A DNA stretch of 64,000 bases from Paraburkholderia megapolitana (GCF_007556815.1 NZ_CP041745.1:2829001-2893000), one strand, 5' to 3'; positions 27,067 through 36,981 are shown, counted from the first letter of the stretch. The notes: generated by a model from the sequence alone, not told the origin. Made by a program: numbers and translations.

Positions 27067-28776
27067 CTAACCGCCACCACCCACAGATACCCCACCCGCA
27101 TGCGGGAAGCCGCCTTCAGCAACATTGTGAATCGACTGAGGCACCAGTTGCATCGTCTTCCCATCTTCGACATGGTGCCAGGTGAAGCCGTCCGGCGGAT
27201 CACTGCCAGTCAATCCAATCTCCTCGTTCGCCTTCCGGAAATCGCTAGTATGGTTGAACTGCATATCGTCAATCTCAACCGTCTGCGTGGCATGTGGAGA
27301 AAAGTCAGGGAACCCTTCCTTATTGTAAGTGACTTGAACACCATCTTTGCGAATGTACGTCACGGAACCATCTTCATGGGTAACGATCTTACCGCCCTTC
27401 TTGATCCAGCTACTCCAGTTAGGTGGGTACTTCCAAGCACCTCCGGCAGGTTTGACACGAACACCATCGCCGGAAATATCAGCCAATTTTTCGAACTCGG
27501 CTTTTGGAACGACCGGCGCTTTCGTTCCTGCCGCGCCAGCAGCATCAGCTACCTTCGCTGCGTCTCCGGCCTCCGCCACCTTGTCGGCGGTATTCAGGGC
27601 GTCAGCACCCTCACCGATCTTGCCGACAGTGGTTGCTGTTTCACCTACTTTACCGGTGGCATTCGCAATCTCACCCACCTTACCCGCTATATTGCCCGCC
27701 TCTCCCGCCTTGCCGGCAACTCCGACTCCACCGGCGAAGAAACCTCCGACATCAACAACGCCGCGACCGACAGCTTCACCATAGTTTCCCTGGCTCCAAG
27801 CTTCCATATAGGGCTTGGTGATGCCATCAACAATCGCTCCAGGATGGTTATAGACCGCCTGTGCCGTTTGATTGATCGCCTGTTGTGTCTCCGAGTAGCC
27901 ATGGTAGACATTCGCTCCCGTCAGGTCGGAAAGGCCTTCCGCAAGCTGCGACACGGGCGATAGCTTCGCGGCTCCGACTCCGAGTCCCACCAGCCCCTTC
28001 CCCATGTCCCACAAGGCCCCGCCAGCCCCCTTGAAGAACCCACCGACCTGATGCAAAGCCCCCTTGTCGGGCGGCGGATTGGCGTCCCCGACCACATTTC
28101 CACTGCCATCCACTGCAGTGCCCGGTGACGGCGCGGTCACATACGTGCCGGTACAATTGCCGCTGTTCATCGTGCACGGATCGCCGTCACGAATGACTTG
28201 ATGTCCTCCCGCTCGAACCGTACTACTGCCTCGGCTCGGCTTGGTTTCACCCCCAACGGTACCGGACTTCACCCCATCGGCCACACCGGCCTCGTCGCCC
28301 GTACACGTTGGTACCACACTCTGATCGAGAACATAGGCCGGCTTGCCATTGAATCGTACAGTTGGAACGATCTCCGCCGAGCCACCGAGATCAGAAATCA
28401 CCGGGTACGGCACAGGTGGCGTTGCCCCTCCCATTGGAGTCTTGCATACATCCGGAGTACTGCTCACCGCCTTGAAGGTTCCGTCCTGTCTCGACGCAAT
28501 CGGGTTGCCGGTCGAAAAATGATCCGAGGGTTGCGCCTGTTCCTCGGGCTTATATCTGCCAGATTCGAAGCGCTGCTTCACCTCCTGCGCCGCTTCATCG
28601 AACGTCTCGCGATCGACCGGACGTCCGCGCTCACTCCAGGGATTCGGGGTATTCCACAGCGCGTCCAGATTATTAACCGCGTCGCGAGCCTGCTCGACGT
28701 TCTGGATGTTGAACTGTTCGCGGAAGACGTCTCCCGCGTCACCGGTGATCGTGATTACAGGAACGGGATCAGCCAT
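27067..28776 (-). CDS. Type VI secretion effector: PAAR-like (DUF4150) with C-terminal WHH nuclease
   Basis: Polymorphic toxin of 569 residues. Residues about 105-220 form a DUF4150/PAAR-like tip domain (SSTPDVCKTPMGGATPPVPY and VRAGGHQVIRDGDPCTMNSG). A hydrophobic Gly/Ala region follows (about 245-420) with a short repeat GKVGEIANATGKVGETATT. The C-terminal domain (about 440-569) ends with FTWHHVEDGKTMQLVPQSIH, the WHH (HNH/endonuclease VII superfamily) active-site motif, His534-535. It is predicted to be loaded on a VgrG spike and degrade target DNA. It follows the DUF2169 gene with an 8-bp overlap and is followed by a SUKH immunity gene. Confidence 0.9.
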   Translation of the reverse strand: MADPVPVITITGDAGDVFREQFNIQNVEQARDAVNNLDALWNTPNPWSERGRPVDRETFDEAAQEVKQRFESGRYKPEEQAQPSDHFSTGNPIASRQDGTFKAVSSTPDVCKTPMGGATPPVPYPVISDLGGSAEIVPTVRFNGKPAYVLDQSVVPTCTGDEAGVADGVKSGTVGGETKPSRGSSTVRAGGHQVIRDGDPCTMNSGNCTGTYVTAPSPGTAVDGSGNVVGDANPPPDKGALHQVGGFFKGAGGALWDMGKGLVGLGVGAAKLSPVSQLAEGLSDLTGANVYHGYSETQQAINQTAQAVYNHPGAIVDGITKPYMEAWSQGNYGEAVGRGVVDVGGFFAGGVGVAGKAGEAGNIAGKVGEIANATGKVGETATTVGKIGEGADALNTADKVAEAGDAAKVADAAGAAGTKAPVVPKAEFEKLADISGDGVRVKPAGGAWKYPPNWSSWIKKGGKIVTHEDGSVTYIRKDGVQVTYNKEGFPDFSPHATQTVEIDDMQFNHTSDFRKANEEIGLTGSDPPDGFTWHHVEDGKTMQLVPQSIHNVAEGGFPHAGGVSVGGGG

Positions 28777-30112
28777 GGCGTTCTCCCGCTGAACCGTCCA
28801 GAACCGTTGGTGTCGATGCAGAAAGCCGTGCCATCTCGTCGCTATCGATAAATCTCGCCTCGAAGCGTTGGGCGCGGACCGATTTCATGAGTGTGGCCCG
28901 CCAAACTAGAGTGACTTCTGGCTTTGTCGTCTCCGACAAATCCACCGACAGCGTATCCAGCAGGAAGGGGGCGAACCCGAGTCCCTGATCGGTGTAAATC
29001 CAGCCCATCGGCAGGTGACCCGGCAAGGGAATGCGCAAAGTGGTATTGCCCCGCTCGTCTACCTTCGAATGTAGTGTTCCGTGCGGAACGAGGTTCGTTA
29101 GTACGAGGGTTTCATTACCCTTCAGATGCGGAACCTGCATGTCCGCATGCGCACCATTCCAGTAACGAAACTGGAAGTCGTCAGGCAATCCTGGATGACG
29201 CTCGGCGAGCCAGCGCTCGTCGTAGGTCCCTGCCAAGCTGAGCCGAGTAGTCCATGCCTTACCGACAACGCCAATACCAGCAGGACGCAATGAGGCGGGA
29301 GATTGCTCTTCCGACGCACGGAGCCATGCTTGTACCGTAATCGACTGTCCTGCCGCCTCAATCTGCGGAGCGGCCACCTGCCGCAACTTCATCGCCTTTA
29401 CGTACCACCGGCATGCAAATCCAAGGCCTACCGGATTCGCCTCACACGTCGTATGGGCAACGGGGATTTGCCCCTGATCCGGATGCCCGGCTTGCTGCTG
29501 GTCATCGAGTCGAACGGCCTTCGGTACGCGCCCGGCCGCAGCATGATCAGCATTGACGCGACACTGCCCGCCCCATGCGTATTCGTAGCGGACAGGCAAT
29601 GCGGCAATCGGCTTCGGTGCTGTAAGTTTCCAGTCCGCGCGACGCACTGCACCGAAGGTGCCTATGGCGACGGCCTTGTTCAGGTACCGTACGAGCGTCG
29701 ATCGCCGGACAAAATACCTTTCCCCCATGACAACCAAACGTCGATCAAGCAGGACCTGAGTCGACGCAGTGGCCGAGGCTCGATCTGTAATCATCGGTGC
29801 CGAAGTAAGCCTGACGCCCACCGCGAAGCGCGGTAACGGCCTCCCTTGGGGGACATACGCAGTTGCATCAACGAGCACGTCACAAAACGGTTTGTACGGC
29901 GCGAGATCGCTTTCCTCCACGACGCTCGACTGGTTCGGTTCACCAAAAAAACGATCGGTGGTTGCCAGAGGCTTTTGCTTCTGCGCAAGCACCAACGAGC
30001 CGTTGCGTAGTTCGAAGGTCTGTCGAAGGACAACGGTATGAAATGACGCTCCATTGGGCGCAAATGATTCAAAAGCCAGCGCCGGAAAGGGCGTGAAATT
30101 GGAGAACTCCAT
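28769..30112 (-). CDS. DUF2169 type VI accessory protein
   Basis: Cytoplasmic protein of 447 residues. The N-terminus (MEFSNFTPFPALAFESFAPN) and the internal YEYAWGGQCRVNADHA segment are characteristic of DUF2169, a family encoded with vgrG and PAAR effectors; an adaptor or chaperone role in loading the effector on the spike is proposed but not proven here. It starts 11 bp after the vgrG stop and overlaps the PAAR effector start by 8 bp, so the three are translationally coupled. Confidence 0.85.
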   Translation of the reverse strand: MEFSNFTPFPALAFESFAPNGASFHTVVLRQTFELRNGSLVLAQKQKPLATTDRFFGEPNQSSVVEESDLAPYKPFCDVLVDATAYVPQGRPLPRFAVGVRLTSAPMITDRASATASTQVLLDRRLVVMGERYFVRRSTLVRYLNKAVAIGTFGAVRRADWKLTAPKPIAALPVRYEYAWGGQCRVNADHAAAGRVPKAVRLDDQQQAGHPDQGQIPVAHTTCEANPVGLGFACRWYVKAMKLRQVAAPQIEAAGQSITVQAWLRASEEQSPASLRPAGIGVVGKAWTTRLSLAGTYDERWLAERHPGLPDDFQFRYWNGAHADMQVPHLKGNETLVLTNLVPHGTLHSKVDERGNTTLRIPLPGHLPMGWIYTDQGLGFAPFLLDTLSVDLSETTKPEVTLVWRATLMKSVRAQRFEARFIDSDEMARLSASTPTVLDGSAGERHG

Positions 30113-30123
30113 CGCCGCCCCCG

Positions 30124-32234
30124 TCAGTTGATGTCAACGTCCTTGCCATTGATCTGGACAGGACCGGAGCCTTCGATAAGCAGTTGCGTCCCGCGCAATG
30201 TGATGTGCCCGTTGCTTTCCATAATGAGCACAGCTTTGCCCGTCTTGAGTTCAATCTTGTCGCCTGCCGTGATCGTGTAGGTTTTGCCAACCTTGGTGGT
30301 TTTTGCGAGTCCCACCTCTTCCGCACTCGCCAGGCCGACCGCAGTGTTTGCGGCACCGATGACTGTCACTCCATAGGCGCCGCCCACCGTAAGCGCCTTG
30401 GCCAGGCCGACCGTCTCAGTCGAAGTCAGCGCGACCACCAGATTCTCCATCCCCTCAATGGTCTCGGTGCGGTTACCGCCAACCGTCAACGTTTCATTAC
30501 TGCCGACCGTCTCCGTCCGGTTCACCCCCACCGTAATCGTCTCATTGTTGCCGACAGTTTCCGTCCGGTTGTTGTTGACCTGAACAGTCTCATCATGGTC
30601 GACGGTTTTGGTGCGATCGTTACCCACGGTATGCGATTCGTTATGCTCGACCTCGATCCGCTGATCCTTCTCAGCATGGATCCAGACCTCCTCCTGCCCC
30701 ATCTTGTCTTCGAACCGAATGGCGTTCGCCGTATTGACGCTCCCCCCTTACTCGAACGGGTCAATATCCCGCTCTGCGTCGCATTGTCAGGCAACGCCCA
30801 GGGCGGCATATTCATCGCGTTATAAACCCGCGAGATAATCAGAGGCCGGTCCGGATCGCCATCCAGAAAAATCACGACTACTTCATCCCCGATTCGCGGA
30901 ATCTGGACCATCCCAAAGCCACTGCCTGCCCACGGCTGCCCCACGCGAACCCAGCACGAACTCCCCTGATCGCGCTTCCCCTGGCGGTCCCAATGAAACT
31001 GCACCTTCACCCGGCCGAGCGAATCGGTATAGATCTCTTCGCCCTTTGGACCGACCACGATTGCGGACTGCGGGCCGATGTTCGTCGGCCGGTCGATCAC
31101 GAACGGCGGCCGGTAGGGAATCTTCTTGCGGATGCAGGTGAAGCTGCACGCATAGTTCGCCGCACCCTCGCCCGCCTGATAGTTGTTCGTGCCGGAATGA
31201 ACCACACTCAGCAGCACGAACTGCCTGTCATCCTGCTCGGCCTGCTCATGATCGTAGTGATTATCGAGCTCGAAATACCGGCCCGGCATCAGACGCCGGC
31301 TTGTGGTCATACCGCTGAAAAGCTTGCTGTGCGCAGCTAGCGCCTCAGTCCGGAAACGCGCCATTTCCTCGCCTCGGTCGCTGTTGGGAAAACCATGTTC
31401 GCCGAGGTAATCGTAAATCTCGTACGATGGGACGTCCCCCTGGTCGACGTCCGTACTGCCGGCTGCAGCACGGCGAGCACCCGGCATCTTGTAATCGAAC
31501 GTCTTCACGCCGACCGTATCCGATGCCAGCTCCCGCCGCGCCGTGAACGACTTGACGACGGCTAGGTTGTCGAGGGCTTCCCCCTTGTTGTACTGCAGTA
31601 CCGCGCTCTGGCCATCGATCGGTTTTGCCGTAGTCGACGTGTCGGTAATGATCAGTTTGTGCCCGTTCTTCGCGTGTTCGAAGTAATAGAACAGGCCATC
31701 TTCCTGCATCAGCCGCTGCGCAAACTGAAGATCCGTTTCCTTGTACTGCGTGCAGTAACTGCGATTCGCCGTCGCCTTCGAAAGACGGAATTCGAACGAC
31801 GCGAGATTGCCATACTCCTGAAACACCTTCGTGAGCACATCCTGCGTAGTCTGTTCCTGAAAAATCCGGATATCCTGGCGTCGTGAGAGCATCCACAGCC
31901 ACGGCATGATCGTCGCGCGGTATTTCGCGAAGCCACCGTCAGTATCGATATGTGAAAATGACACGACATAACCGTGAAAATATCGTTCATCCGAACTCGC
32001 GGTCGCGTCCGTGAGCTGTAACGTAATTGTCACAGCCTGGCCGATCATTTTCTTCAGTTCAATTGTCCGGTCCTGCGAAGCCAGTTGAACGTCTATATGA
32101 AACAGATCAGACAGGCTTTCATCGCAGTGAAAATCGACCAGCACCAGTTCCGAGTTCCCTTTTAAAGGGCTATCAATCGAAAACAGGCGGTTGTTCTGGA
32201 GCTGAAAGAAACTTGCGATATCGGACATTTGCAT
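30124..32234 (-). pseudogene. vgrG: VgrG spike protein with a single-base frameshift
   Basis: Two overlapping frames together encode a normal VgrG of about 700 residues. The first frame (from ATG 32234) carries the gp27-like half and the gp5 OB-fold (TDSLGRVKVQFHWDRQGKRD, then RIGDEVVVIFLDGDPDRPLI) up to TRSSKGG near residue 496. The expected continuation (SVNTANAIRFEDKMGQEEVW) lies in the next frame and runs to 30124, with beta-helix repeats of the form NRTETVG/NETLTVG. Adding one base to the C6 tract at 30742-30747 (G6 in the coding strand) joins them. Without this the protein ends out of frame at 30522, lacking the C-terminal needle. Slippage, phase variation or a sequence error could explain it. 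Confidence 0.88.
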
Positions 32235-32395
32235 GGCTGCCTCGGAGCACCTCCGGAAGGAGTGTCGATATTAACCTCAGATGTTTTTAAAATGCTACCT
32301 CCGCGCCTCAACCTTGCGCGATTTAACTTTTCCCTTTCAATTGAGATTCACGGCGATCTGCCCCTGGGACGCGGATTCCCGGATCCACCGCAGGT

Positions 32396-32968
32396 TCAGT
32401 GCATGTACCCGGCGAGGATGCCTATGCTGGCCCCAGCTTGCAGGCCCAACGTCCGACCGCGCATAAACAGCAGGGCCGGCGCATGCGCCACCGCATCCTC
32501 CATCAGCATCGAGAACGCAGGATTCGAAAGCCCAAGGAGAAACATCGGCGTATCGATGCCCAGCAGCATCAGATCTCCCCCCCAGCCGTAGATGAGGCCG
32601 ATCGACGCATCGATATAGAGAATCGAACCCTGAAGATCTGCGCGAGTCAGCTCTGCGCCGTGAAATGAAGGGGTTATGAAGATGTCTCCATAGCTGGGAA
32701 AGTCGAAGGTCGATCCAGTTGCGCCCACGCTGTGACCGCCAACTTTCGCCAGCTTGACCTCAGGTATCGAAAACTTCGGCAGCTTGATCTTGGGTATCTT
32801 TATCGACCAGCTCAGGCCAACCCCAACGCCACCATAACCAAAACTCTGGGGTTTTCCCTGTGGATCCGCCAGGATAATGTCGCCGCCTGTCGCCATCACG
32901 AATTCGAAGCCGGCACCGCCACCCGCCCCGGTGGTGTACGTCCATTTGCTGCGCCTCATGAAAGACAT
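32396..32968 (-). CDS. Unknown Gly-rich protein in the VgrG island
   Basis: Protein of 190 residues with no recognised domain. It has a Gly-rich start (TTGAGGGAGFEFVMATGGDI), a KIPKIKLPKFSIPEVKLAKV segment with alternating Lys/Pro, and two hydrophobic stretches in the C-terminal half (ILYIDASIGLIYGWGGDLML). ATG 32968 is preferred since GGAG lies 8 bases before it. It lies 161 bp upstream of vgrG in the same direction and may be cargo or an accessory factor; no function assigned. Confidence 0.65.
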   Translation of the reverse strand: MSFMRRSKWTYTTGAGGGAGFEFVMATGGDIILADPQGKPQSFGYGGVGVGLSWSIKIPKIKLPKFSIPEVKLAKVGGHSVGATGSTFDFPSYGDIFITPSFHGAELTRADLQGSILYIDASIGLIYGWGGDLMLLGIDTPMFLLGLSNPAFSMLMEDAVAHAPALLFMRGRTLGLQAGASIGILAGYMH

Positions 32969-32989
32969 ACGCACCGCTCCGTCATCAGT

Positions 32990-33367
32990 TTATTTTCGCC
33001 ACGGCAGGGTCACTAACCCACTCACAAGAAAACCGATGCCCAGCACCGTGAAAAAGATCGTATTACCCCAGATGGCTTCGAACGTCGTTATCGTCGCCGT
33101 GGGAATTGGATTATCGGGTAAATACCGGACTTCAGGTTGATCGCCCACGTTCATGCGCGTCGTGATTCCACCCTGCGGATATGAAACCGATTCGCCCGCC
33201 TTTGTGACAAATTCGATCTGCGGGTGATAACCGCCGGCATTCAGCCTGACCACGCGCCCCGGCACAACGATCGACGTTTGCAGGAATTCACGTGTTGACT
33301 GCACACTAACCGCCGCCGCGATCAGCAGGCCGATCCCGATGACGAGAGCAATGATCGCTTTTAGCAT
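32990..33367 (-). CDS. DUF3592 membrane protein
   Basis: Protein of 125 residues with an N-terminal membrane segment (LKAIIALVIGIGLLIAAAVS), a small extracytoplasmic beta domain (IVVPGRVVRLNAGGYHPQIE, SYPQGGITTRMNVGDQPEVR) and a C-terminal membrane segment. This is the DUF3592 layout. It is 21 bp upstream of the unknown Gly-rich gene, probably co-transcribed. DUF3592 genes are common next to toxin/immunity loci, but the function is unknown. Confidence 0.75.
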   Translation of the reverse strand: MLKAIIALVIGIGLLIAAAVSVQSTREFLQTSIVVPGRVVRLNAGGYHPQIEFVTKAGESVSYPQGGITTRMNVGDQPEVRYLPDNPIPTATITTFEAIWGNTIFFTVLGIGFLVSGLVTLPWRK

Positions 33368-33592
33368 ATTGAAAGGTCACTTGAATGTCTAACATCGAAA
33401 ATTCGCCGACACATCATAATCCGAGCCTGTCTGGACGAACAATCGCTGGATCGATGAAAACAGACTTGTGCGACGATCACGCTTCGCGGTCGCGGGAAGT
33501 TCGTGGGGAAGGTTGCTGCCGAGTTGTCAGACTCACCGTTGAGTCGGCGGCCTGCGAACTAGCGACCAGTTGCAAACTCAGTCCTGGGAAAA

Positions 33593-34018
33593 TCACTCAC
33601 GTCTAAAACGCAGAGTAGCCCTTCCTGTTGGATTTCCCGACACCAACGGATTCGGCATCCAGGCCGTAGAGACCTCGAGCGTGTCTCCATCGAGCTTGTA
33701 GAAGCGTTCCTGCTCGCTCCCGTTCCAGGCTTCATTCGAAGATGCGTCAATCTTCGTGATGAACCTATCCCCGTCTATCCGATACCGTCCGGTGTAGGCC
33801 ATCAAGGTACGGAAAAGCGCCAGCAGTTTCTCATCCGTATTCCCTGGCTCGCGCGCCATTGCGGTAACGAGCACCATCATTCGCCCGTCGGCGCCAAACA
33901 TAAGGTAGCCATTGGGGTCGGTGCCCCACGGTTGACTGCGCTCGTTCGAATCCTGAAGTTCAGTTTCGAAAGAAATCAACCGCCAGCTACCGTGGAGTTT
34001 GCTGTCGCGCTCAGACAT
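33593..34018 (-). CDS. Lipocalin-like domain protein
   Basis: Protein of 141 residues beginning MSERDSKLHGSWRLISFETE. The LHGSWRLISFE start, GYLMFGADGRMMVLVTA, and AYTGRYRIDGDRFITKIDAS order fit the small lipocalin-like family seen in many proteobacteria; the ligand is unknown. ATG 34018 is chosen for its AGGA ribosome-binding site. No signal peptide is evident. It lies directly beside a tRNA-3' remnant (34064-34088). Confidence 0.75.
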   Translation of the reverse strand: MSERDSKLHGSWRLISFETELQDSNERSQPWGTDPNGYLMFGADGRMMVLVTAMAREPGNTDEKLLALFRTLMAYTGRYRIDGDRFITKIDASSNEAWNGSEQERFYKLDGDTLEVSTAWMPNPLVSGNPTGRATLRFRRE

Positions 34019-34063
34019 ATTTAGTCCTGTTGTAGTTTGCCTGGATGTACCAGAAAAAATCGG

Positions 34064-34088
34064 TGGTGCCGGGGATCGGACTCGAACC
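34064..34088 (-). repeat. tRNA 3'-end remnant (copy 1)
   Basis: The plus strand reads TGGTGCCGGGGATCGGACTC followed by GAACC, i.e. on the minus strand a tRNA T-loop (GGTTCGAGTCC), acceptor 3' strand CCCCGGC, discriminator A and CCA. The minus strand continues with a T-tract like a tRNA terminator. No 5' half is present, so this is a partial duplicate of the kind left by tRNA-targeting integrases. Confidence 0.75.
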
Positions 34089-34169
34089 ACTCCTTGCTCG
34101 TCACTGGCCACCCGATTGACTGGATCGCTACCCTAACCAATCCAATGAGCGCATTCGTACCGAAATCCG

Positions 34170-34760
34170 TTAAGGTTTCGCGCCGACCGCTGCGTTCATA
34201 ACCTGTACGAGTGAGTTGTAGTCGTCGTCGGTGCCTTTGACGAGCAACCCTTTCATGCTGTACCCGGTAAACAGATCCCGTTCGATGGAGAGACTTTCGC
34301 CAGGTTTCCACTGCCCGTGAAAGCCACCCGATACGAGGTCGTTCGGGTCATTGGGATGATAACTATCGAGCCAAAGGCTGGTGCGAAACTCGCGGGTTGG
34401 ATCTTTTGCAGAGATGGAGAGTGCTTGTATGCGGAAGGCCCGTGGCGGCTGGCCGGCGATAGAGATTTCGCCGGTTCCGCCGTGGTTGCCGAGAAAGTAG
34501 CCGGGGGGGCCGAGTTCAAAGCGGATGACAGCCGGTTTCGAGAGAGCACGGTGCCACGGGTCCTGAATACCGTAGATGTCGATGTGACCAACCCATTCGC
34601 CCTTGATAGAGCTGGAAGAAGTGCCGGGCATGAAGCCACGCACCCGTTCGAGCGTGTCCTTGGGATTGAGCAGCACCCAGATCAGGGCAAACACTGTCAG
34701 GACGATCAGCACCAGCCTACCCGGTCTTTTACTCCGGTTGATTGGTCGGAACTTGTCCAT
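34170..34760 (-). CDS. Membrane-anchored protein, unknown function
   Basis: Protein of 196 residues with a single N-terminal membrane segment (RLVLIVLTVFALIWVLLNPK, about 14-33) and a periplasmic part (SIKGEWVGHIDIYGIQDPWH, then a beta-rich stretch). A strong AAGGAAGGG ribosome-binding site precedes ATG 34760. It lies 50 bp downstream of a lipoprotein gene on the same strand, which suggests a two-gene envelope unit. No domain recognised. Confidence 0.65.
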   Translation of the reverse strand: MDKFRPINRSKRPGRLVLIVLTVFALIWVLLNPKDTLERVRGFMPGTSSSSIKGEWVGHIDIYGIQDPWHRALSKPAVIRFELGPPGYFLGNHGGTGEISIAGQPPRAFRIQALSISAKDPTREFRTSLWLDSYHPNDPNDLVSGGFHGQWKPGESLSIERDLFTGYSMKGLLVKGTDDDYNSLVQVMNAAVGAKP

Positions 34761-34810
34761 CTACCCTTCCTTGCCGAAAATACTGCCCGGTTATCTGGTT
34801 ACGGCGAACG

Positions 34811-35362
34811 TCAACGCATCAAGGTAAATGTCGCCGGTGGCGATTGCACCGTCATGTATTTTTCAGGACTGTTTACCTGTACGAAAGCGGAATAAATCAC
34901 ACTATAAACGTGCGTGCCTGTCGCAAATCGGTATTGCGTGGTGATGTCCTGCTGCGCCTGCAAGTTCTGTCCGGGTGCCAGCCGTACCAGATCTTTCTCT
35001 TCCGTGGCCCTTCGTTTAACCATCGCCCCCAGAAAATCAACCTCCTGTCCCGCCTGCGATATTTCCAGAAGACTACCTTCCATCAAATTGTCCCGGAAGA
35101 GTTGCCACGGACTGAACAGGTAAGTATCCGTCTCCGAAGTATTCTTCCACGTCACGTGCACGATGACATGTCCATCGCTTGTATCCACATTCGTGGCGAT
35201 CTGCAGATTCATATCCGATTCTTTTTGCGTTCGAGCAACGCCCACCTGTGTCGGTGAAACGTGCGCGCCAGCTTCTTGGCGGCAGCCCAAACCAGCCCCC
35301 AGCAACAGGCTCAGGCCGAGTGCTCGCCACGTCCTGGTCGATACCTTCCGCGGAATATTCAT
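34811..35362 (-). CDS. Putative lipoprotein, unknown function
   Basis: Exported protein of 183 residues. The N-terminus MNIPRKVSTRTWRALGLSLL followed by LGAGLGC has a lipobox (GLGC, Cys27), so it is probably lipidated. The mature part is beta-rich and resembles a small envelope-stress or inhibitor-like domain (GHVIVHVTWKNTSETDTYLF). A start 15 bp upstream (35377) is possible. It pairs with the downstream membrane-anchored gene and may be an immunity or accessory partner of the island. Confidence 0.7.
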   Translation of the reverse strand: MNIPRKVSTRTWRALGLSLLLGAGLGCRQEAGAHVSPTQVGVARTQKESDMNLQIATNVDTSDGHVIVHVTWKNTSETDTYLFSPWQLFRDNLMEGSLLEISQAGQEVDFLGAMVKRRATEEKDLVRLAPGQNLQAQQDITTQYRFATGTHVYSVIYSAFVQVNSPEKYMTVQSPPATFTLMR

Positions 35363-35472
35363 AGTTGTCCGCACCATGGTTCTGTTGCGATAACGGTCAC
35401 CGGTCGCATCGGTTAATCATGTATGTAGACGTCGCATAGCAAGGGGCACGACAACTCTCAGGCGGCACAATC

Positions 35473-36231
35473 TCAATGCGCGACAAAGGCGCCATCAACC
35501 GGCAACGCTACACCGACAATCAAATTAGCGCCAGGACTGCACAACCAGAGTACAGCTGCGGCGACCTCCTCGGGCCTGCCCGCACGGCCAATCGGCTGAT
35601 CCTTGAGAAATATCTTCGTCGCCTCGGGATCGATCCCGTCACTCATTGGGGTGTCGATGCAACCCGGGCATATCGCATTCACTCGTATACCTAGCGCGGC
35701 AACGTCCAGGGCGGCGCTCTTGGTAAGCCCAATCACTCCATGCTTGCTCGCGTGGTATGCCGCACGTCCTGGCAGCCCGACCAGACCACCCAGCGATGAA
35801 CAATTTACGATCGCGCCGCTACCCTGTTTCTTCATCTGGCGTAGCTCATGCTTCATGAACGTCCAGACGCCGCGCAGGTTGACCTCCTGCGTCTGGTCGT
35901 ATGCGTCGACCGTTTCGTCGGACATCTCGCACATGGGGCCAAGAATGCCAGCGTTGTTATAGACCATGTCGAGTCGGCCAAACTCCGCAACCGTGCGCTC
36001 GACTGCGGCTTCTGCCTGCAACTCGTCGGCCACGTCGCAAACGATCCCGATTGCCGTGTGACCAAGCTTCGTGAGTTCTTCGGTCGCGGCGCTCAATTTA
36101 TCGGCATTTATATCGACCAGGGCGACAGCCGCACCCGCTTCAGCGAACGCCCTGGCAGTCGCCAGACCCATTCCCGAACTCGCGCCCGTCACGAGCGCGA
36201 CCTTGCCCTTGAAATCGTAGACCGGATTCAT
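35473..36231 (-). CDS. SDR family oxidoreductase
   Basis: NAD(P)-dependent short-chain dehydrogenase of 252 residues. Visible motifs are the cofactor loop [15 protein letters not shown] (about 14-28), NNAG (about 90), catalytic Ser in [20 protein letters not shown] with the YxxxK motif YHASK, and the C-terminal PVDGAF. An acidic Asp after the second beta strand (VALVDIN) favours NAD. The ATG overlaps the cupin stop (ATGA). It is part of the LysR-linked cupin/CMD operon. Confidence 0.92.
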   Translation of the reverse strand: MNPVYDFKGKVALVTGASSGMGLATARAFAEAGAAVALVDINADKLSAATEELTKLGHTAIGIVCDVADELQAEAAVERTVAEFGRLDMVYNNAGILGPMCEMSDETVDAYDQTQEVNLRGVWTFMKHELRQMKKQGSGAIVNCSSLGGLVGLPGRAAYHASKHGVIGLTKSAALDVAALGIRVNAICPGCIDTPMSDGIDPEATKIFLKDQPIGRAGRPEEVAAAVLWLCSPGANLIVGVALPVDGAFVAH

Positions 36232-36644
36232 GATTGCTCTCCTTGAAGCCCGGCGAAATATTGTTCGTCGGTAACGCGTTCCATCCACTCCACGTTCTTC
36301 CCTTCCAGGGCTTCCTGGATGGCAATGTGCGTCATCGAGGTCGTGGGTGATGCGCCATGCCAGTGCTTGTGGCCTGGCGGACACCAGATCACATCGCCGG
36401 CCCGTATTTCCACAATCGCTTCGCCCTCGCACTGCGTCCAGCCACAGCCGGCTGTGACAAGCAGTGTTTGGCCCAGCGGGTGGGTGTGCCAGTTCGACCG
36501 CGCGCCCGGTTCGAAGGTCACACTTGCGCATGAAACGCGGGCGGGCGGCGGCGGTGCGTTTAAAGGATCGATGCGCACCGTGCCCGTGAACCACTGAGCG
36601 GGGCCTCTGACTGATGCCTGCGAACCGGGTCTCTTCAATTCCAT
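36228..36644 (-). CDS. Cupin domain protein
   Basis: Small single-domain cupin of 138 residues. Cupin motif 1 is [20 protein letters not shown] and motif 2 is [18 protein letters not shown], with His ligands for a metal ion visible in both. The family covers isomerases, dioxygenases and carboxylic-acid binders. It overlaps the SDR gene by 4 bp and follows the CMD gene by 10 bp, so it acts with them on one, unidentified substrate. Confidence 0.9.
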   Translation of the reverse strand: MELKRPGSQASVRGPAQWFTGTVRIDPLNAPPPPARVSCASVTFEPGARSNWHTHPLGQTLLVTAGCGWTQCEGEAIVEIRAGDVIWCPPGHKHWHGASPTTSMTHIAIQEALEGKNVEWMERVTDEQYFAGLQGEQS

Positions 36645-36654
36645 GACGTTTCCT

Positions 36655-36981
36655 TTAGATGTTCGGGGCCGGGAACAACTCGTTGAGCTTCGTCACGGCC
36701 GACATTGCATTGGGCCAGCCCGCATAAAACGCGAGATGGGTGACAAGCTCGACGAGTTCAGCGTGCGTGACACCGTTCTCGATGGCGCGCGGAAAGTGAA
36801 AACTCATCTGTTCCGTCTTGCCTTGCGCGACAAGCGCGGCACAGGTCACGAGACTGCGATCTCTCCTCGACAGTTGCGGGCGCTCCCAGATATCGCCGAA
36901 CAGGATTTCATCGCTCAGTTCCGCGAGCTTCGGCGCAACTGCCCCGAAGGACTGGCGCGCTGCAGTTAGTTTGCTTGACAT
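36655..36981 (-). CDS. Carboxymuconolactone decarboxylase (CMD) family protein
   Basis: Protein of 108 residues, the usual single-domain CMD length. Conserved features are [20 protein letters not shown] and [27 protein letters not shown], the CMD/AhpD-like helix pair; the second Cys of AhpD is absent, so peroxidase activity is unlikely. ATG 36981 has the strong ribosome-binding site AAGGAG. It is the first gene of a three-gene operon divergent from a LysR regulator. Confidence 0.88.
   Translation of the reverse strand: MSSKLTAARQSFGAVAPKLAELSDEILFGDIWERPQLSRRDRSLVTCAALVAQGKTEQMSFHFPRAIENGVTHAELVELVTHLAFYAGWPNAMSAVTKLNELFPAPNI

Noticed and set aside
25820..36000. Complete type VI secretion apparatus
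   Set aside because: Only VgrG, DUF2169 and effector-type genes are present; no Tss sheath, baseplate or ClpV genes are seen.
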